Source: Thereva unica (lineage: Eukaryota; Arthropoda; Insecta; Diptera; Therevidae). Taken from it: 64,000 nt of DNA. Below are positions 19,344-30,493 of this stretch, one piece after another. The notes below the pieces were generated by a model. That model had not been told where the DNA came from, ran no database searches, and saw nothing but the letters and a program-made list of their open reading frames with translations. The stretch's first letter is position 1; each line of letters opens with the position of its first letter. The stretch lies in NCBI GenBank assembly GCA_949987705.1, contig OX465282.1, positions 82,262,070-82,326,069 on the forward strand. Reading direction: 5' to 3'. The position numbers were made by a program, and so were the translations under genes.

Positions 19344-21830
19344 ATATTTATTTATTTATGTTATTTATTTAAAGAAAGAAAAACATATTTGTACAAATAA
19401 GAACAAGGCTTTACATATGTACATAGGCCAAAGGAGATGTTGATTGTATGGAAATGTGGTAACCTACATTACTTTAGATGAGACATCAAAGAAAGAATAA
19501 AAAAACAGAAAAACATGAAAATTGAAAATTTAAAATGACCACTACTTTACTGTCTAAGTTGACTAAATTAGGGAACTGAAAAATTAACAATAAGTTGCCT
19601 TCTGAACTTCCCTACAGCACCAGCTCGCTTTACATCTACAGGTAGAGAATTCCACAAACTAGTGACGTGAACGAAAAATAAGCGTTTAGATTGTAAGCAC
19701 GAGTAATGGGGCATAAGTAAATTATTAGTTCTAGTAGATTGAAGGAATGTGAGTTTTTCTCGGAGACATTGCGGTTTACCCGAAACGAGGAGTTTATAGA
19801 GGAATACGATAAGCCGAATTTTAAGATATGTCAAGAAGAAACAACCAAGGAAATCTTGAGAATATGATGAAACGTGATTGAATCGGCGGATTTTATAAAC
19901 GTATCGGACAATAGAATTGAATGCTACATTCAATTTTAGCTGGTAGAATGAATCGAGTTTACAGAAGATTACATCGCTATATGTTATTAAGGGCATTAAA
20001 AGAGATTTAGCAAGCTTTGAGCGAGTATGGAGTGGTATAAAGTTCGACGTACACCAAAGTTTTCGTAGACTGCTATAGACCTTGCCAATTATATAGTTAA
20101 TATGATCCGACCATGTTAAATTCTTATTCAGAAAAACCCCCAGACTCTTTACCTTATCACAAAACGGAATGATATTACGGTTTAATAATACTGCAGGGAA
20201 TCCATTGGTATTTATAACATTTTTAGATATGACTATTGCTTGAGACTTGTCAGGGTTTAGTTGCAATCTATTCCCTCTCGCCCACCCAGAAATCGCCTCG
20301 AGGTCTTTATTGATTCGCCAAATACAATCCTCAATCATGCCAAGTCGGCAGCTAAGGTAGATTTGAACATCGTCCGCGTACAACAGGGCTTTACAAAAAT
20401 TCAGTTCTTTTGGGAGATCATTAATGAAGAGAGAGAAGAGGAGCGGACCAAGTATAGAACCTTGAGGTACGCCCTTAGATAGGAGTGAGAAACTGGACTC
20501 ATAATTGTCTGTGAAAACCTTTTGAGATCTACCGCTTATGAAATTCCAAATAAGACGGACAGCGGACGATGAGAAGTTGAATTGAGAAGATATTTTCTGG
20601 CATAAAAGCGTATGATTTACAGAGTCGAAAGCTTTCGAGAAGTCCAGCAGTGAGAGAATGGTTAAATGATCATGATCAATGTTCAGGTGTAGATCATCAG
20701 TTAATTTTAGGAGGGCAGTACTGCAACTGTGGTTCTTCCTAAAGCCATGCTGGAATTCAGTTAAAAAGGAATTAGATTCAAGGTATTGGACCATTTGAAT
20801 GTACATTAACTTTTCCAGAATTTGGGAGAGGCACGAAAGGATACTAATGGGTCGGAAGTCCTGTGGAAGAGAGGCATTGGATTTTTTAGGAATTGGAGTA
20901 ACTTTTGCTTTCTTCCACAAAGATGGGAAAGTAGAGGACGTTAGACAGGAGTTAAAAATGTGGGTGAGAAAAGGAAGTATAGAGGGAAGAATAATTCGAA
21001 GAAATTTTAAACTAATGCCGTCAACGCCGACTGCATTTGATATAATAGAGTTGATGACAGAAATGACGTTCTCCTCTGACACTCTCATAACGCAAAAACC
21101 GGAATCAGAAACGATGTTCGAAACGACACAGGAGAAACTACTGGAGGATTCTGATATTGAAGCTGAGTTGATTATATCACTGTTGCCGCTGGAAGCAGAG
21201 CCAACAGACGTAAAAAAGTTGTTAAGAACATTGGGGTCAATGTCAACTTGTGATAGATGTTTGCCGGTAACTCCGATGATGCGAAGGTTCTTCCAGAGCA
21301 CTTGAGGGGGTAAATTAGCATCAAGTTTGGCTGTGTAATAATCCGATTTGGCTTTTTATTGCGTTCGTAGTACGATTTCTGAGCAAGCGGAATGTGGTCC
21401 AGTTTTCATTCGATTTGCACTTTTTCCAGTGAACGTAGGCTTTGTCACGCTGTCGAAACAGGGATTCAATTATAGGCGAAAACCAAGGATACACCTTTTT
21501 ATTGGATCTGTAGTACTTTAACGGCACGTATTTGTCTAGAAGATATAGGCTGAGATTGTTGAAGTGTTCAACCTGAGTATTTGTCTAGAAGATATAGGCT
21601 GAGATTGTTGAAGTGTTCAACCTGAGCATTAACGTCTGGCATTGAATATATATTACTCCAGTCGAGTGAGCACGCTTCAGCAAGTAAGCTGACGCGGTCG
21701 AGATTTCTGAAATTTCTAAAATAGTGTGGCTTAGTAAAATTTTCCGTAGTAGGAAAAATGTTATAATTAAAGAAGATGAGGTCATGGTCAGAGACTCCGG
21801 GAACAGATATTTGATTTGAAAAGGTTGTTA
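19344..21830 (-). mobile_element. 5'-truncated LINE (CR1/Jockey-like)
   Basis: Minus-strand non-LTR element. The 3' end lies at about 19344-19375 in an (AAAT)n-type tail. Upstream are a short 3' UTR, the reverse transcriptase and the C-terminal end of an endonuclease domain (SDHDL at about 21780). It is cut off at about 21830, as expected of incomplete reverse transcription. No target duplication was identified. Confidence 0.85.
19568..21527 (-). pseudogene. LINE reverse transcriptase ORF, frameshifted
   Basis: The main frame (19568-21301, 577 codons) has the reverse transcriptase motifs DFRPISIL, DFSKAFDSVNH, GVPQGSILGPLLF and the catalytic YADDVQIY, then the C-terminal domain typical of CR1/Jockey LINEs. 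The upstream linker (KVYPWFSPII...RDKAYVHWKKCKS) is in another frame at 21321-21527, so the frame slips near 21310. Further upstream a 49-bp tandem duplication (about 21533-21631) breaks it again within the end of the endonuclease domain. It is not functional. Confidence 0.85.
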
Positions 21831-22393
21831 TATACTTGGCCGCCCGTGCTTTCCAGAAAGGAGAAGAGGGGCCAAGGAGTCTGCGGGTCAGAGTACCTGT
21901 AAAAGAATTTGCTCACTCCCGGCGTCTCGTCGCACGGTATATTTATTTAAACAATCACTCTTCAATGAAACTTTTAAACTTTATTTCTCTTAAACACTTC
22001 CAACAAATTACTTTTAATATATTTCTATATACTTTCTTTTATTAAAGCGATTTTGAGGAACCTACTGTTCCTGGAGGAGATCTGACCCGGACTGATTTTC
22101 GATTGCAGAAAGTCTCCAGATCTTAGCTCTGGATTTCGCGCAGATTGCTTTGTCAGCAATTTTGCTCTTGGCGTCGGCGTGGTCAAGATAACGCTTGGGC
22201 CAAGGGCGCAAAAGCTTTACGTGTAAAAATGCTTAATTATCATCTTGGGGATCGGGTGTCATACATTGTTGCAAAGAAAACGTTTGAAACAATATGTGTA
22301 GCGCTTTGGTATCATTACCTAGGCGCGATTAAAGTTTTGTTTATACAAGAATGTTTGGCTATAATTTTATGAGGCTCGGGTATCATAGAGAAG
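21831..22393. other. Unassigned sequence
   Basis: No convincing gene. Short open frames here show no motif I recognise. It lies between the LINE break point and the hairpin cluster and could belong to an undefined LTR or element, possibly the 3' end of Gypsy A. Confidence 0.5.
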
Positions 22394-22640
22394 AATATTC
22401 GTGCGAACGAATATTTATCTTATGAAGCCGTTAAAATGATTAGTTTGCATTTTAGCAAACTAAATTTGTTGGTTGTGCTACAAAGTAGCAAAATGTATTT
22501 CCAAAAGGGAAATACAAAGTTGTGATGGTCAACTATGTTGGCCAATCATAACACCTTTCCCCTAAAAAGGAAAATTGACGCGCTTGAAAAGTAAGGAAAT
22601 TTTCTTAATACGAGCGATCATGAACAATTTTCATGGAAAA
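22394..22640. repeat. Cluster of consecutive small hairpins
   Basis: Successive perfect or near-perfect inverted repeats with different sequences: AATATTCGT/ACGAATATT (22394-22415), TAGTTTGC/GCAAACTA (22441-22462), TGCTA/TAGCA (22476-22490), GTATTTCC/GGAAATAC (22495-22515), a bulged stem of about 15 bp around 22520-22555, CCTTT/AAAGG, and AATTTTC/GAAAATT near 22626-22642. Purpose unknown. Confidence 0.75.
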
Positions 22641-22642
22641 TT

Positions 22643-23538
22643 TAAACAAATGAAAAGATCAAAAAAAAGGTTACACGCCGGTCAGAATCAAATCTCCTCT
22701 ACAATTTATGCATGTGCATTTCTTACAAAAAAAATAATTATTTGACATAGGTATGTGTATAATAACGTAATGTAAGAGAAAATTAAGAGGTTATTTTATA
22801 TAATTTTATAATATTATTAATATGTGTATATGTATTTGTATGAATCGGAAAACTTTTATTTTACTATAGTGCCTTATTTTTCTTAAATTATTAATTATTA
22901 CATGTAAAATCGGGAAAAATTCTTAATTTGCTATAGTGCCTTATTTCTTATATAAAATGATTATTTTTATTAAATATCTATTATACCTAGATATTTTTTT
23001 TTTATTTTTTTATATATATATTTTTTTTTTTATATAAAAGCTTGTAATTATATAACATTTTTGTATGTTCTTTAGATCTTAATCTAATGCATGGTAAAGT
23101 AGGGATAAAATTTAGAGTGATAGCATTAATGATAAAAATTATATCTATTATATATTGTTTATGTATTTTTTTTTGAGTGCATTTATTTTTTCATACTGAG
23201 GTTCTACGAACTTAATTTGGGTGTGAATGGAATGAGTGCGTTATATTTTCAATTTGAGTTTCAATGCCTTTTGTTGACTTAAAACAATCAAAAAGTATTT
23301 GTTTCTTATTTCTAATTAGTGGTTGTAATTATACGCACAGCGTGTATATTAATAGTAATAAAAGTAATAAAAGTAGTAATAGCAACAATAGCATTAGTAA
23401 CAATAATAAAAGAAATCAAGGTAATATAAAATTATCATATAAGTAGTATTAATTAATAAGTTTTACGTTTTATATCAATAGTGTGGGACAAGGCAAAAAT
23501 AGTTTGTCGTATTTATTTTTATATATGTGTATTATACA
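22643..23538. other. AT-rich stretch without a recognisable gene
   Basis: Very AT-rich with T runs and short simple repeats (TATATA, AATAGT). As it follows the Gypsy A env stop on the minus strand, it may contain that element's 3' LTR. The partner LTR lies outside the window, so this cannot be tested here. Confidence 0.5.
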
Positions 23539-24050
23539 TCAGCGATATAATAGATTTACAGATGCTTGTGGCTGTGCGCTCGTTGATAAGCTCTCTGCAG
23601 ATTGCATTACTTCCTCTAGTACGATTTCAACCGGTACATTGGGATTCTCAGTGGGTTTACCCTTGCAATTTGGCTTGAATTTGTTCCATACTTTGTAAGT
23701 GGTATATATTATTAATATAAAAAGAAGAAAGTAGCCTAAGGCGTAATGGTGTACCGTATGCCCGTCGAGGGGTTCTAATTTTTCCTCTTCATTATCCTTA
23801 AGCGATTTGATTTGTTGTGAAAGTTTTGCAAAATCATCTTTTGAATTGTACTTTAGCACGGCCGTTTCACTTGTCTTACCATGGTCATTATATGTGAAAC
23901 TTAGCAACGAGGTCGTTATATTCAAGGGTGGTATATACGAGTTTTTAATTATTTGAGTGTTATCAGAGTCATATGCCCGAATTGTGAGATCTTTAGTACG
24001 GATACTGCATCCAGGGCTTATGGTTAGTTCGCCTGTGCCATTGTTGCAAT
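23539..24050 (-). pseudogene. env: Gypsy A envelope, C-terminal fragment
   Basis: The last ~170 residues of an F-type errantivirus envelope. It begins with a Cys-containing ectodomain segment (GCSIRTKDLTIRAYDSD), then a Lys/Asp-rich stem, a transmembrane helix (YFLLFILIIYTTY) and a cytoplasmic tail ending at 23539. The signal peptide, cleavage site and fusion peptide are absent. The fragment is assigned to Gypsy A because it has the right orientation and lies beyond that element's integrase fragment; the intervening part is lost. Confidence 0.75.
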
Positions 24051-24343
24051 GTTAAGGGGTCTCTGAGCCTCCTACGATTTTTTTGGGGGCCGTGGGATGT
24101 AAAAGTGTAAAGTGCATAAGTGCATTTTACCTGTTGCAGCCCCTCGGGCAGCCCCCAGGCCCCCTTAGAGGCAAGGGGGGATTTTTATGTTATTTTTAAT
24201 TATAGTAGGGACCGTTACGATTTTTTTTTGGGGCCGTGGGAGCGTTTTTTAGTGTTTTTTTTAGTGCATTTTATGATGTACCTACAAAATGATGCAATTA
24301 GGCCCCCAGGTGAGGTACTATATAATGTATATATATTCTTGTA
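24051..24343. other. Unassigned flank of the Tigger element
   Basis: No gene. It contains two imperfect copies of a CGATTTTTTTGGGGGCCGTGGG block (about 24077 and 24211) and a G/C-rich palindromic stretch near 24150-24180. Origin unclear. Confidence 0.5.
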
Positions 24344-27036
24344 TACACCTAATCCTGTTTTTACACGGTACATACGTTCCAGAGAATATCGTGTAAAAAA
24401 AAATCGTGTAAAAAAAGTTCCAGTATGGGGAAATCGGAATAGATTGGTTCAACAACCTCAAAAGGCCTATAAAAATTAATAATTCAGTAAAACAAATACA
24501 AATTTTCTTCTTCAGTCCATTTTATTTCACATATTAAAAAATAAAAACAATTAAAAAATAAAAAAATAAATAAATAATATCTTCAAGGAACATAACAAAT
24601 GGTATAGTAATATAAAACCTGGTATCACTTTGATTTTAGGGTTTTTAAGAAATAAAAAAACAATTTATAAATATGTATACAAAATTTACATAATTTAAAG
24701 AATATAAAAAAATGGTATAGGAACAAAAAAGTGGAACACAAAGGATATTGTTTTATTAGGTGTCAGTTTCTGACAGTAAGCGCATTCTTTTGTGCTGCAT
24801 TGGCTCAATATTATTTTCGTCAGAAGAAATGCTTAGTACATCTCCATCTTCAAGTGCGCTCATTGGTAACTGCCTATCAGAAATAGTTTCAGGCAGAGTT
24901 TTATTTATTTTTACAGCAAATTCGGTTATAGAACGTTGTGATCCTACTTTAGAGAGTTCTTTGTACAGCTCCTTGTATCGAGCCATGCAACACTGTAGAT
25001 CTGATTGAAATTTCGTAGCTCTTTCTTTTATGTGATCATATGTCAGAAAATGATTTGCCAATTTATTTGCCATTTGAAGTCCATCAAGAATTGAGCTGGT
25101 GGTTATTGAAGACGGATTTTCGTCCTCATCAGTGCTATCACCATTTGCGTCAATGTCTTCCAGTGCAACTTCTAGTAGCTCGTTTTCGTTAAGAGCTCTG
25201 TCAACTATTATTTCGTTAATATCATCAACGGTAAAATTATCAAATCCTTCGCCTCCAACTGCTTGTGCCAAAGTGATAATTTCTTTACACACTTCATCGA
25301 TCATATTTGGTGTCACAGCAGAATTTTCGCTTTTAATGCATTCCGGCCATATGGCTTTCCAACAGGCATTTAAGGTCGACGGTCTTATTTCCAAAAAGGC
25401 CAAAGCAGCATGTTTTATGCAATCCATGATGGAAAACTTTTTCCACGCGTCAATAATGGTAATATTAGCATCATTGTCCATTTTGTTCAAAATGTATTGA
25501 AATGATCGCTTTATGTAATACGTTTTGAATGTTGCAATAATACCCTGGTCTAATGGTTGAATTAGGGCAGTGGTATTAGGAGGCAAAAAACTATTTTAAC
25601 ATTAGGATGTTCTAAAATTGGGTGACCAGGAGCATTATCTATCAGCAAAAGAATCTTAAATGGCATGCCTTTATCATCCATATAACGCTTTACTTCTGGA
25701 ATGAAACAATTGTGGAACCAATCGCTAAAAACTGAGGAAGTAACCCACGCCTTTCTATTTGCCATCCAATGAACTGGCAGACTTTTAATATCGACACCTT
25801 TCAATGCTCGTGGTCGGAGAGATTTATTGATCAACAGAGGTTTTAGTAAGCGGTCTCCTGAAGCATTACTGTAGAACAAAAACGTAATCCTATCTTTTGC
25901 CATCTTAAAGCCACTAGCACTTTTTTCGTGTTTGGCTATGTATGTTCGGCTTGGCATTCTTTTCCAGAAAAGGCCGGTCTCGTCGGCGTTAAATACTTGG
26001 TCACTATTGTATCCGCCTTCCTCAATTAATTTGGCCAGCTGCGAGGGGAATTCTTTGGCAGCTGCAATATTTCCAGAAGCTATTTCACCTTTGATTTTGA
26101 TATTATGAATTGCATGCCTTTCTAGAAATCCTTGCAACCATCCATTACTAGCAACAAATTTATTTTTGCTGTCGTCGGTGGGTTCTGAAGACGTTGATGG
26201 TTCCATTTTATATATTTGGTCATAAGTTCTTAAAGCCTTCTGCTTAATGGTATTGGTACCAACTGGAATACGTTTTTGGGTGCAATCTTCTATCCATGTC
26301 AAGAGCACCTTTTCCATTTTTTCTTTAACAATATTTCTCGTATAAGAAGAGGACTTAGCACTCAACTTAGTACCCGAAATCACGGATTGTCTAATCGCTT
26401 TTTCGTTTTTTTTTAATTGTCCGGATTGTCGCTTCGTTTAAATCGAAGGATTTTCCAACGGAACTGGGACCTTCTCCATTTCCCAGTCGGTCCAGAATTT
26501 TTATCTTTGTTTCCAAAGAAATAGCTGTTCGTTTTTGCTTTTTCATGGCTGAATTAAAAATTTTAAATATATAAATGAATTATACTCTATAAAATATTTT
26601 AACTTACATCTTTAATATCAAACAAAACAAACAAATTCTTCAGTTTCAATAAATAGAGTATACCGCACTACAAAATTAAAAAGTTTTTAAACACTTAAAT
26701 TAAAAGATATAACTTCCATAAATTTTGTTTTCACTAAATAGTTTTCACTTACACCTTACACATTCAAAACTCAATAGAAAATGAAAACAGAATTGAATTG
26801 GTGGTTCCCCTAACGACAGAGTTGTGTAAATTGGTGATTCCCCTATAATCAAATTATAATAATTCAAATAAGAATTTTTTCAAATAAGAATATTTTCAAA
26901 TAAGAATTTTTCCAAATTAGAATTTTTTTCGTCCGTGTAAAAAAAAACGTGTAAAAACAGGATAAGTTAATTTCTGTCGACCGTGCTATTTCCAAATCGT
27001 GTAAAAAAAGACCGTGTAAAAACAGGATTAGGTGTA
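24344..27036 (-). mobile_element. pogo/Tigger-like DNA transposon
   Basis: 2693 bp with terminal inverted repeats of about 25 bp, TACACCTAATCCTGTTTTTA at the left and its reverse complement at 27012-27036. They are flanked by TA at 24342-24343 and 27037-27038, the insertion preference of this superfamily. Next to both ends are further repeats of CGTGTAAAAAAA. It carries a single transposase gene on the minus strand, now broken. Confidence 0.9.
24756..26546 (-). pseudogene. pogo/Tigger transposase, two frame slips
   Basis: Starts at ATG 26546 with a CENP-B-type helix-turn-helix (KRTAISLETKIKILDRL). It then slips frame in an A run near 26412 and continues as a CENP-B-type second DNA-binding region at 26383-26170. 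The DDE core follows with FNADETGLFWK and LLIDNAPGHP. A second slip in a T run near 25588 precedes PPNTTALIQPLDQG, whose Asp completes a DD30D triad. The C-terminal part runs to 24756. Both breaks are in homopolymers, so they are either decay or sequence error. Confidence 0.88.
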
Positions 27037-27038
27037 TA

Positions 27039-27299
27039 AACATTTCAAATATATATGTGTAAATACATATGTATATGTGTGTATTTCCCATTGCATGCAA
27101 TTTTAGAGACGTTTAACATTTCGCATATTGGAAATTTAGTGAATTTTTGCGAAAAATCGTTATTTGAGGATATTTTGAAAAAAGGAGCAGATCCGATTTC
27201 GGTTTGGACATATTTTGGCATGTTTTTATGTTACAAGAAAGCTCCCGTTCGCAGATCTTAGCGTCATTTTAGACAAACTTATTTTTATTATCACAACAC
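27039..27299. other. Unassigned sequence
   Basis: No gene seen. It joins the Tigger right end to the Gypsy A integrase fragment, where the coding similarity stops abruptly at about 27300. Confidence 0.5.
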
Positions 27300-27556
27300 C
27301 GTGGGCAAAGGGCCCACTATGTCCAAGGCGATTCTTTCAAAGGGCACTTTACTAGTAGTGGTTAATACCATAGGTACTCTAGGATTTTTCTTAAGCTTGT
27401 TCTTTTGACATAAATCGCATGTACTAATGAATTTTTTTATACTATCAACCATATTAGGCCTTCATAGTGTATTTTGATGCGCTTCAGGGTACGTGACACT
27501 CCTTGGTGACCACCGATAGGTGAAGAGTGATATTGTAATAATACCTCCTTTATGTC
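27300..27556 (-). pseudogene. Gypsy A integrase fragment
   Basis: Continues the Gypsy A pol that is interrupted at 60296. The minus-strand translation shows the integrase zinc finger (HSSPIGGHQGV, then after a frame slip CDLCQKNKLKK) and the start of the catalytic core (ERIALDIVGPLPT). It ends at about 27300, so the rest of the integrase is missing. ATGTC at 27552-27556 is the left copy of the BEL target duplication. Confidence 0.82.
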
Positions 27557-27984
27557 TGTTTATTTTAATAATAAACACACAGATTATTACTATAACTTTA
27601 TTTAACAAATATTAATTTTTGATACTAAACAACACAAACTGAATTTAATTAATTATTTGATTTAATTATAATTACGACGACCGAGCACCGCGATGGTAAA
27701 TGATGGACTAGCCGGTGATCGATAATCACCTCATTACCAGGGACCTCACTTAGTGCAATGTTTGCAGATAATTTCGGGCCCGTGGCTGGTTGGGGGTTGA
27801 ACTCCTGGCCTTGGCAATTGTTGGCATGCAGGTGGTTTCCGGCCTATGGTTAATTGAGGTTAAATACCTTGATGTCGCATGTACCGGAGCCACGAGTTGC
27901 TGACGGATGCTGGTGCAATGTTCGGGTGACCGTTGATCGATTGATGGTGCAATGTTCTGGTGACCGTTGATCCATGGATCAACA
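27557..27984 (-). repeat. BEL 3' LTR
   Basis: 428 bp. On the minus strand it begins TGTTGATCCATGGATCAAC, whose 18-bp core (GTTGATCCATGGATCAAC) is a perfect palindrome, and ends AATAAACA. A block GGTGACCGTTGATC occurs twice near that end. A purine-rich tract (AAGGAGGGCAGAA) lies just before it, as expected for second-strand priming. Confidence 0.95.
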
Positions 27985-28229
27985 TTCTGCCCTCCTTGAA
28001 CCAATAGAGGTTCAACCATGATGATGACGTTGAAAATGATACCGAATAACACCAATGGCATTTACTCCGTAACTGGTGACTTGGTAGCTCTGGAACGAGA
28101 GGTTTTGAGGCGCCTCGACTCGCCTGAGGTGATCCTGTAACGATACTAAATAAACGGAAAGAGGAAGGTGATTAAGGAATATGGTAAGGATAGATATGGG
28201 AGGGTGAACGGGGAGAGACTTTAATTGAT

Positions 28230-28661
28230 TTAATTGAGGTTCCGATATAGTGAGGCCAGTCGACTTGTAGGAGTAGGGGCTCCATTAGATGTAGTGGGGT
28301 CCTGCTCATGCGATATGGCTGCAGGTCTAGCTGTCGTTGGGATATTAGTTACGACTTCTTGCAGTACGGCCTCTCCGGTGGTATGGTGATTTCGGAGGAT
28401 ATGGTTTGTTGCGGAGTTCCATGTTGCAGCAGTTAATCTCCAGCTCCAGCCATAAAGTGATCTTAGAGCTCGTACATTGATAATAATTAGATCGACCACG
28501 AACTTGACTAATTTGATTATCACATACATGGCCAGTATGATCGAACATGTCTGTCCGAGTCCGCTGAGAATACCCCACAATCGAGTACGCAGAAGGTCTT
28601 CAATCATGTTCCAACCAGTGGCGGAGAATAAATTGGTTGTCTCCAAATTCTGATGATCTGT
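28230..28661 (-). pseudogene. env: BEL envelope, C-terminal part (separated by Gypsy D)
   Basis: The C-terminal ~145 residues of the BEL envelope. It starts with an ectodomain stem (NLFSATGWNMIEDLL), followed by a long hydrophobic transmembrane region (GQTCSIILAMYVIIKLVKFVVDLIII) and a cytoplasmic tail. It is cut at 28662-28665 by the target duplication of Gypsy D. Its frame matches that of the envelope part at 33950 onward. Confidence 0.8.
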
Positions 28662-28665
28662 ATCA

Positions 28666-29046
28666 TGTAGGGACATCGTCCTACTACTTCCGGTCTTACT
28701 TAGTCAAAGAGACTTGTTTAAAAAACGCAGTCGACCGAGACTAAGTAAAAGAAAAATTAATTAATTTTCATTCTTGACGTTTGATAATAAAAAAAAATAA
28801 GACTAGCGCTTTTCATATAGTTTGTTCAATCTTAAAAAGTTAATTAGTTAATATTTAAAAAAAACGATATAAAAATAAATAGTTATATATAAAATAAAAG
28901 CTGTGTATAATATAAAATATAAATAAGATAAACATATGTATATGTGAAAAAACGATAATATAAATAAATGATAAAATCTATTGTGTAAAAGTAGTGTTCA
29001 ATAAATAGACTTTTCTCGTTGTGCCGACTCCGCACACGACACAACA
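28666..29046 (+). repeat. Gypsy D 5' LTR
   Basis: TGTAGGGACATC...CACAACA, 381 bp. AT-rich. AATAAA followed by a T-rich stretch (GTGTTCAATAAATAGACTTTTCTC) near its end is a likely poly(A) signal in R. Confidence 0.95.
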
Positions 29047-29494
29047 ATTGGTGACCCCGAAGAACACGAAGTTATTGTAACCAACGAAGAACAGGAAGTT
29101 TATTGCAAGAAGAACGAATAATATTGCTAGAAGACAGAAAATACAAGAGGAATAGCGAAGGAAGTGTACAGGTCTTAAAAATTCCATATCCATGGTTAAA
29201 AGATAAGTGCAGATTTATTAAACTAAATAAAATATTTTATTTAAAATAAAATTAAATATACTAAATAAAATAAGCAGTCGAATTGTGCACATTGTAAAAT
29301 TATTTATTCTGTTTGGATTTTCGGTTATCGGTACACAATAGAATTATTTATTGTTTTGTTTTTTTCTCTTTTGAATTTGGATTTATTGGTGGACTTTTTA
29401 AGGTTGATCTTACCTGTTTAGTTGGATTGTTTTTTCACTACTTGGATTTGAATTAGTTTCTTCGTTGGGTTTGGTGGTTTGCTCATATCAGAAC
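29047..29494 (+). other. Gypsy D leader with primer site
   Basis: TGGTGACCCCGAAG at 29049-29062 follows the LTR after two bases and resembles primer sites of arthropod Gypsy elements. The remaining ~430 bases to the gag start are AT-rich and non-coding. Confidence 0.75.
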
Positions 29495-30493
29495 ATGCAA
29501 CGGGAAATCAATATGGATGACTCTTTCATCCTCGATTTGGAAGAGTCATTGCCCAGCCTGGAACAGGGGCGGCCGGCTCGGCGTGGAGCTCGGGCAGAAG
29601 TTGAAGTAGCCTCCACGGCAAGGTTCAATCTGCCCGAATTCCACCAGAGCGACCCGGCCGTCTGGTTCTACCAGGCTGAGGCTCAATTTGGGCTGAACGG
29701 GATAACTTCCGATAAAACGAAGTTGTCCCACATTGTGTCCGCTCTCCCGACGGAGGCGGCCAAGATTTTGCTACATGCGTTTCCGGACCTCAGCTCTGCC
29801 AGCTATACTGAGGCTAAGAGGCGGTTGCTGGAACGATATGGTTTATCGACCAGAAACCGCCTCGAGCAGCTGTTGGCGGCGCATGAGCCCGGAGATCGCA
29901 AGCCCTCAGATTTCCTGAGGGGCTTGCAGAGTCTGGCAGGGGACTGTCTCGGGGATGGCGAAGAGCTCATCAAGGGTCTTTGGGAGCGCAGGTTACCCAG
30001 AGACATCCAGGTGGTGCTTGCAGCATCCGCTGACCAGTCCCTAGGGCAGCTGTCGAAGCTGGCGGATACAGTGTGGGAGATCACTGCCCGTTCAGCCCCC
30101 GCTCAGGTGTCAGAAGTGGGAAACTCGTCGTCCCTGGAGCGGGCCGTTCTCTCTCTTCAACGCGAGGTGCAGCAATTGCGGACACTTGTGTTGAGGAGAG
30201 GGCAAGGCCAAGGCCAGGAGCAGGCGGGTAGGTCTTCTGGTCGGCAGCGATGGAGCCGATCTCCGGTTCAACAACCGAAGGCTACAGCGACAGAGACCAG
30301 GGATCCCACCAATCGAGGAGCGGTCCCCAAGGCTTCATCATCGGCACAAGCGCTACCGGGGACGCTCTGCTACTACCACTACCGCTACGGCAGTGAGGCA
30401 GAGAGGTGCACCCCACCGTGTGCCTTCAAAGGCCCTGGCTCTACAGCCAAAAAGGACCGGAAGATGAAGGGGGGCCGTCATCCAAAAAATTAA
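29495..30493 (+). CDS. gag: Gypsy D gag
   Basis: 332 residues from ATG 29495 (an alternative ATG is at 29513). The capsid-like region has the pattern [22 protein letters not shown] common in this group of insect Gypsy gags. It is followed by an Arg/Gln-rich linker and a C-terminal metal-binding motif [18 protein letters not shown], the variant knuckle typical of this lineage in place of a classic CCHC. GC content is clearly higher than the LTR. It overlaps the pol frame by up to ~88 bases. Confidence 0.9.
   Translation: MQREINMDDSFILDLEESLPSLEQGRPARRGARAEVEVASTARFNLPEFHQSDPAVWFYQAEAQFGLNGITSDKTKLSHIVSALPTEAAKILLHAFPDLSSASYTEAKRRLLERYGLSTRNRLEQLLAAHEPGDRKPSDFLRGLQSLAGDCLGDGEELIKGLWERRLPRDIQVVLAASADQSLGQLSKLADTVWEITARSAPAQVSEVGNSSSLERAVLSLQREVQQLRTLVLRRGQGQGQEQAGRSSGRQRWSRSPVQQPKATATETRDPTNRGAVPKASSSAQALPGTLCYYHYRYGSEAERCTPPCAFKGPGSTAKKDRKMKGGRHPKN

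Noticed and set aside
24120..24479. 119-codon plus frame at the left end of the Tigger element
   Set aside because: It crosses the transposon boundary and shows no recognisable motif.
27750..28061. 103-codon frame across the BEL 3' LTR
   Set aside because: LTR sequence; the same frame appears in the other LTR and has no protein features.
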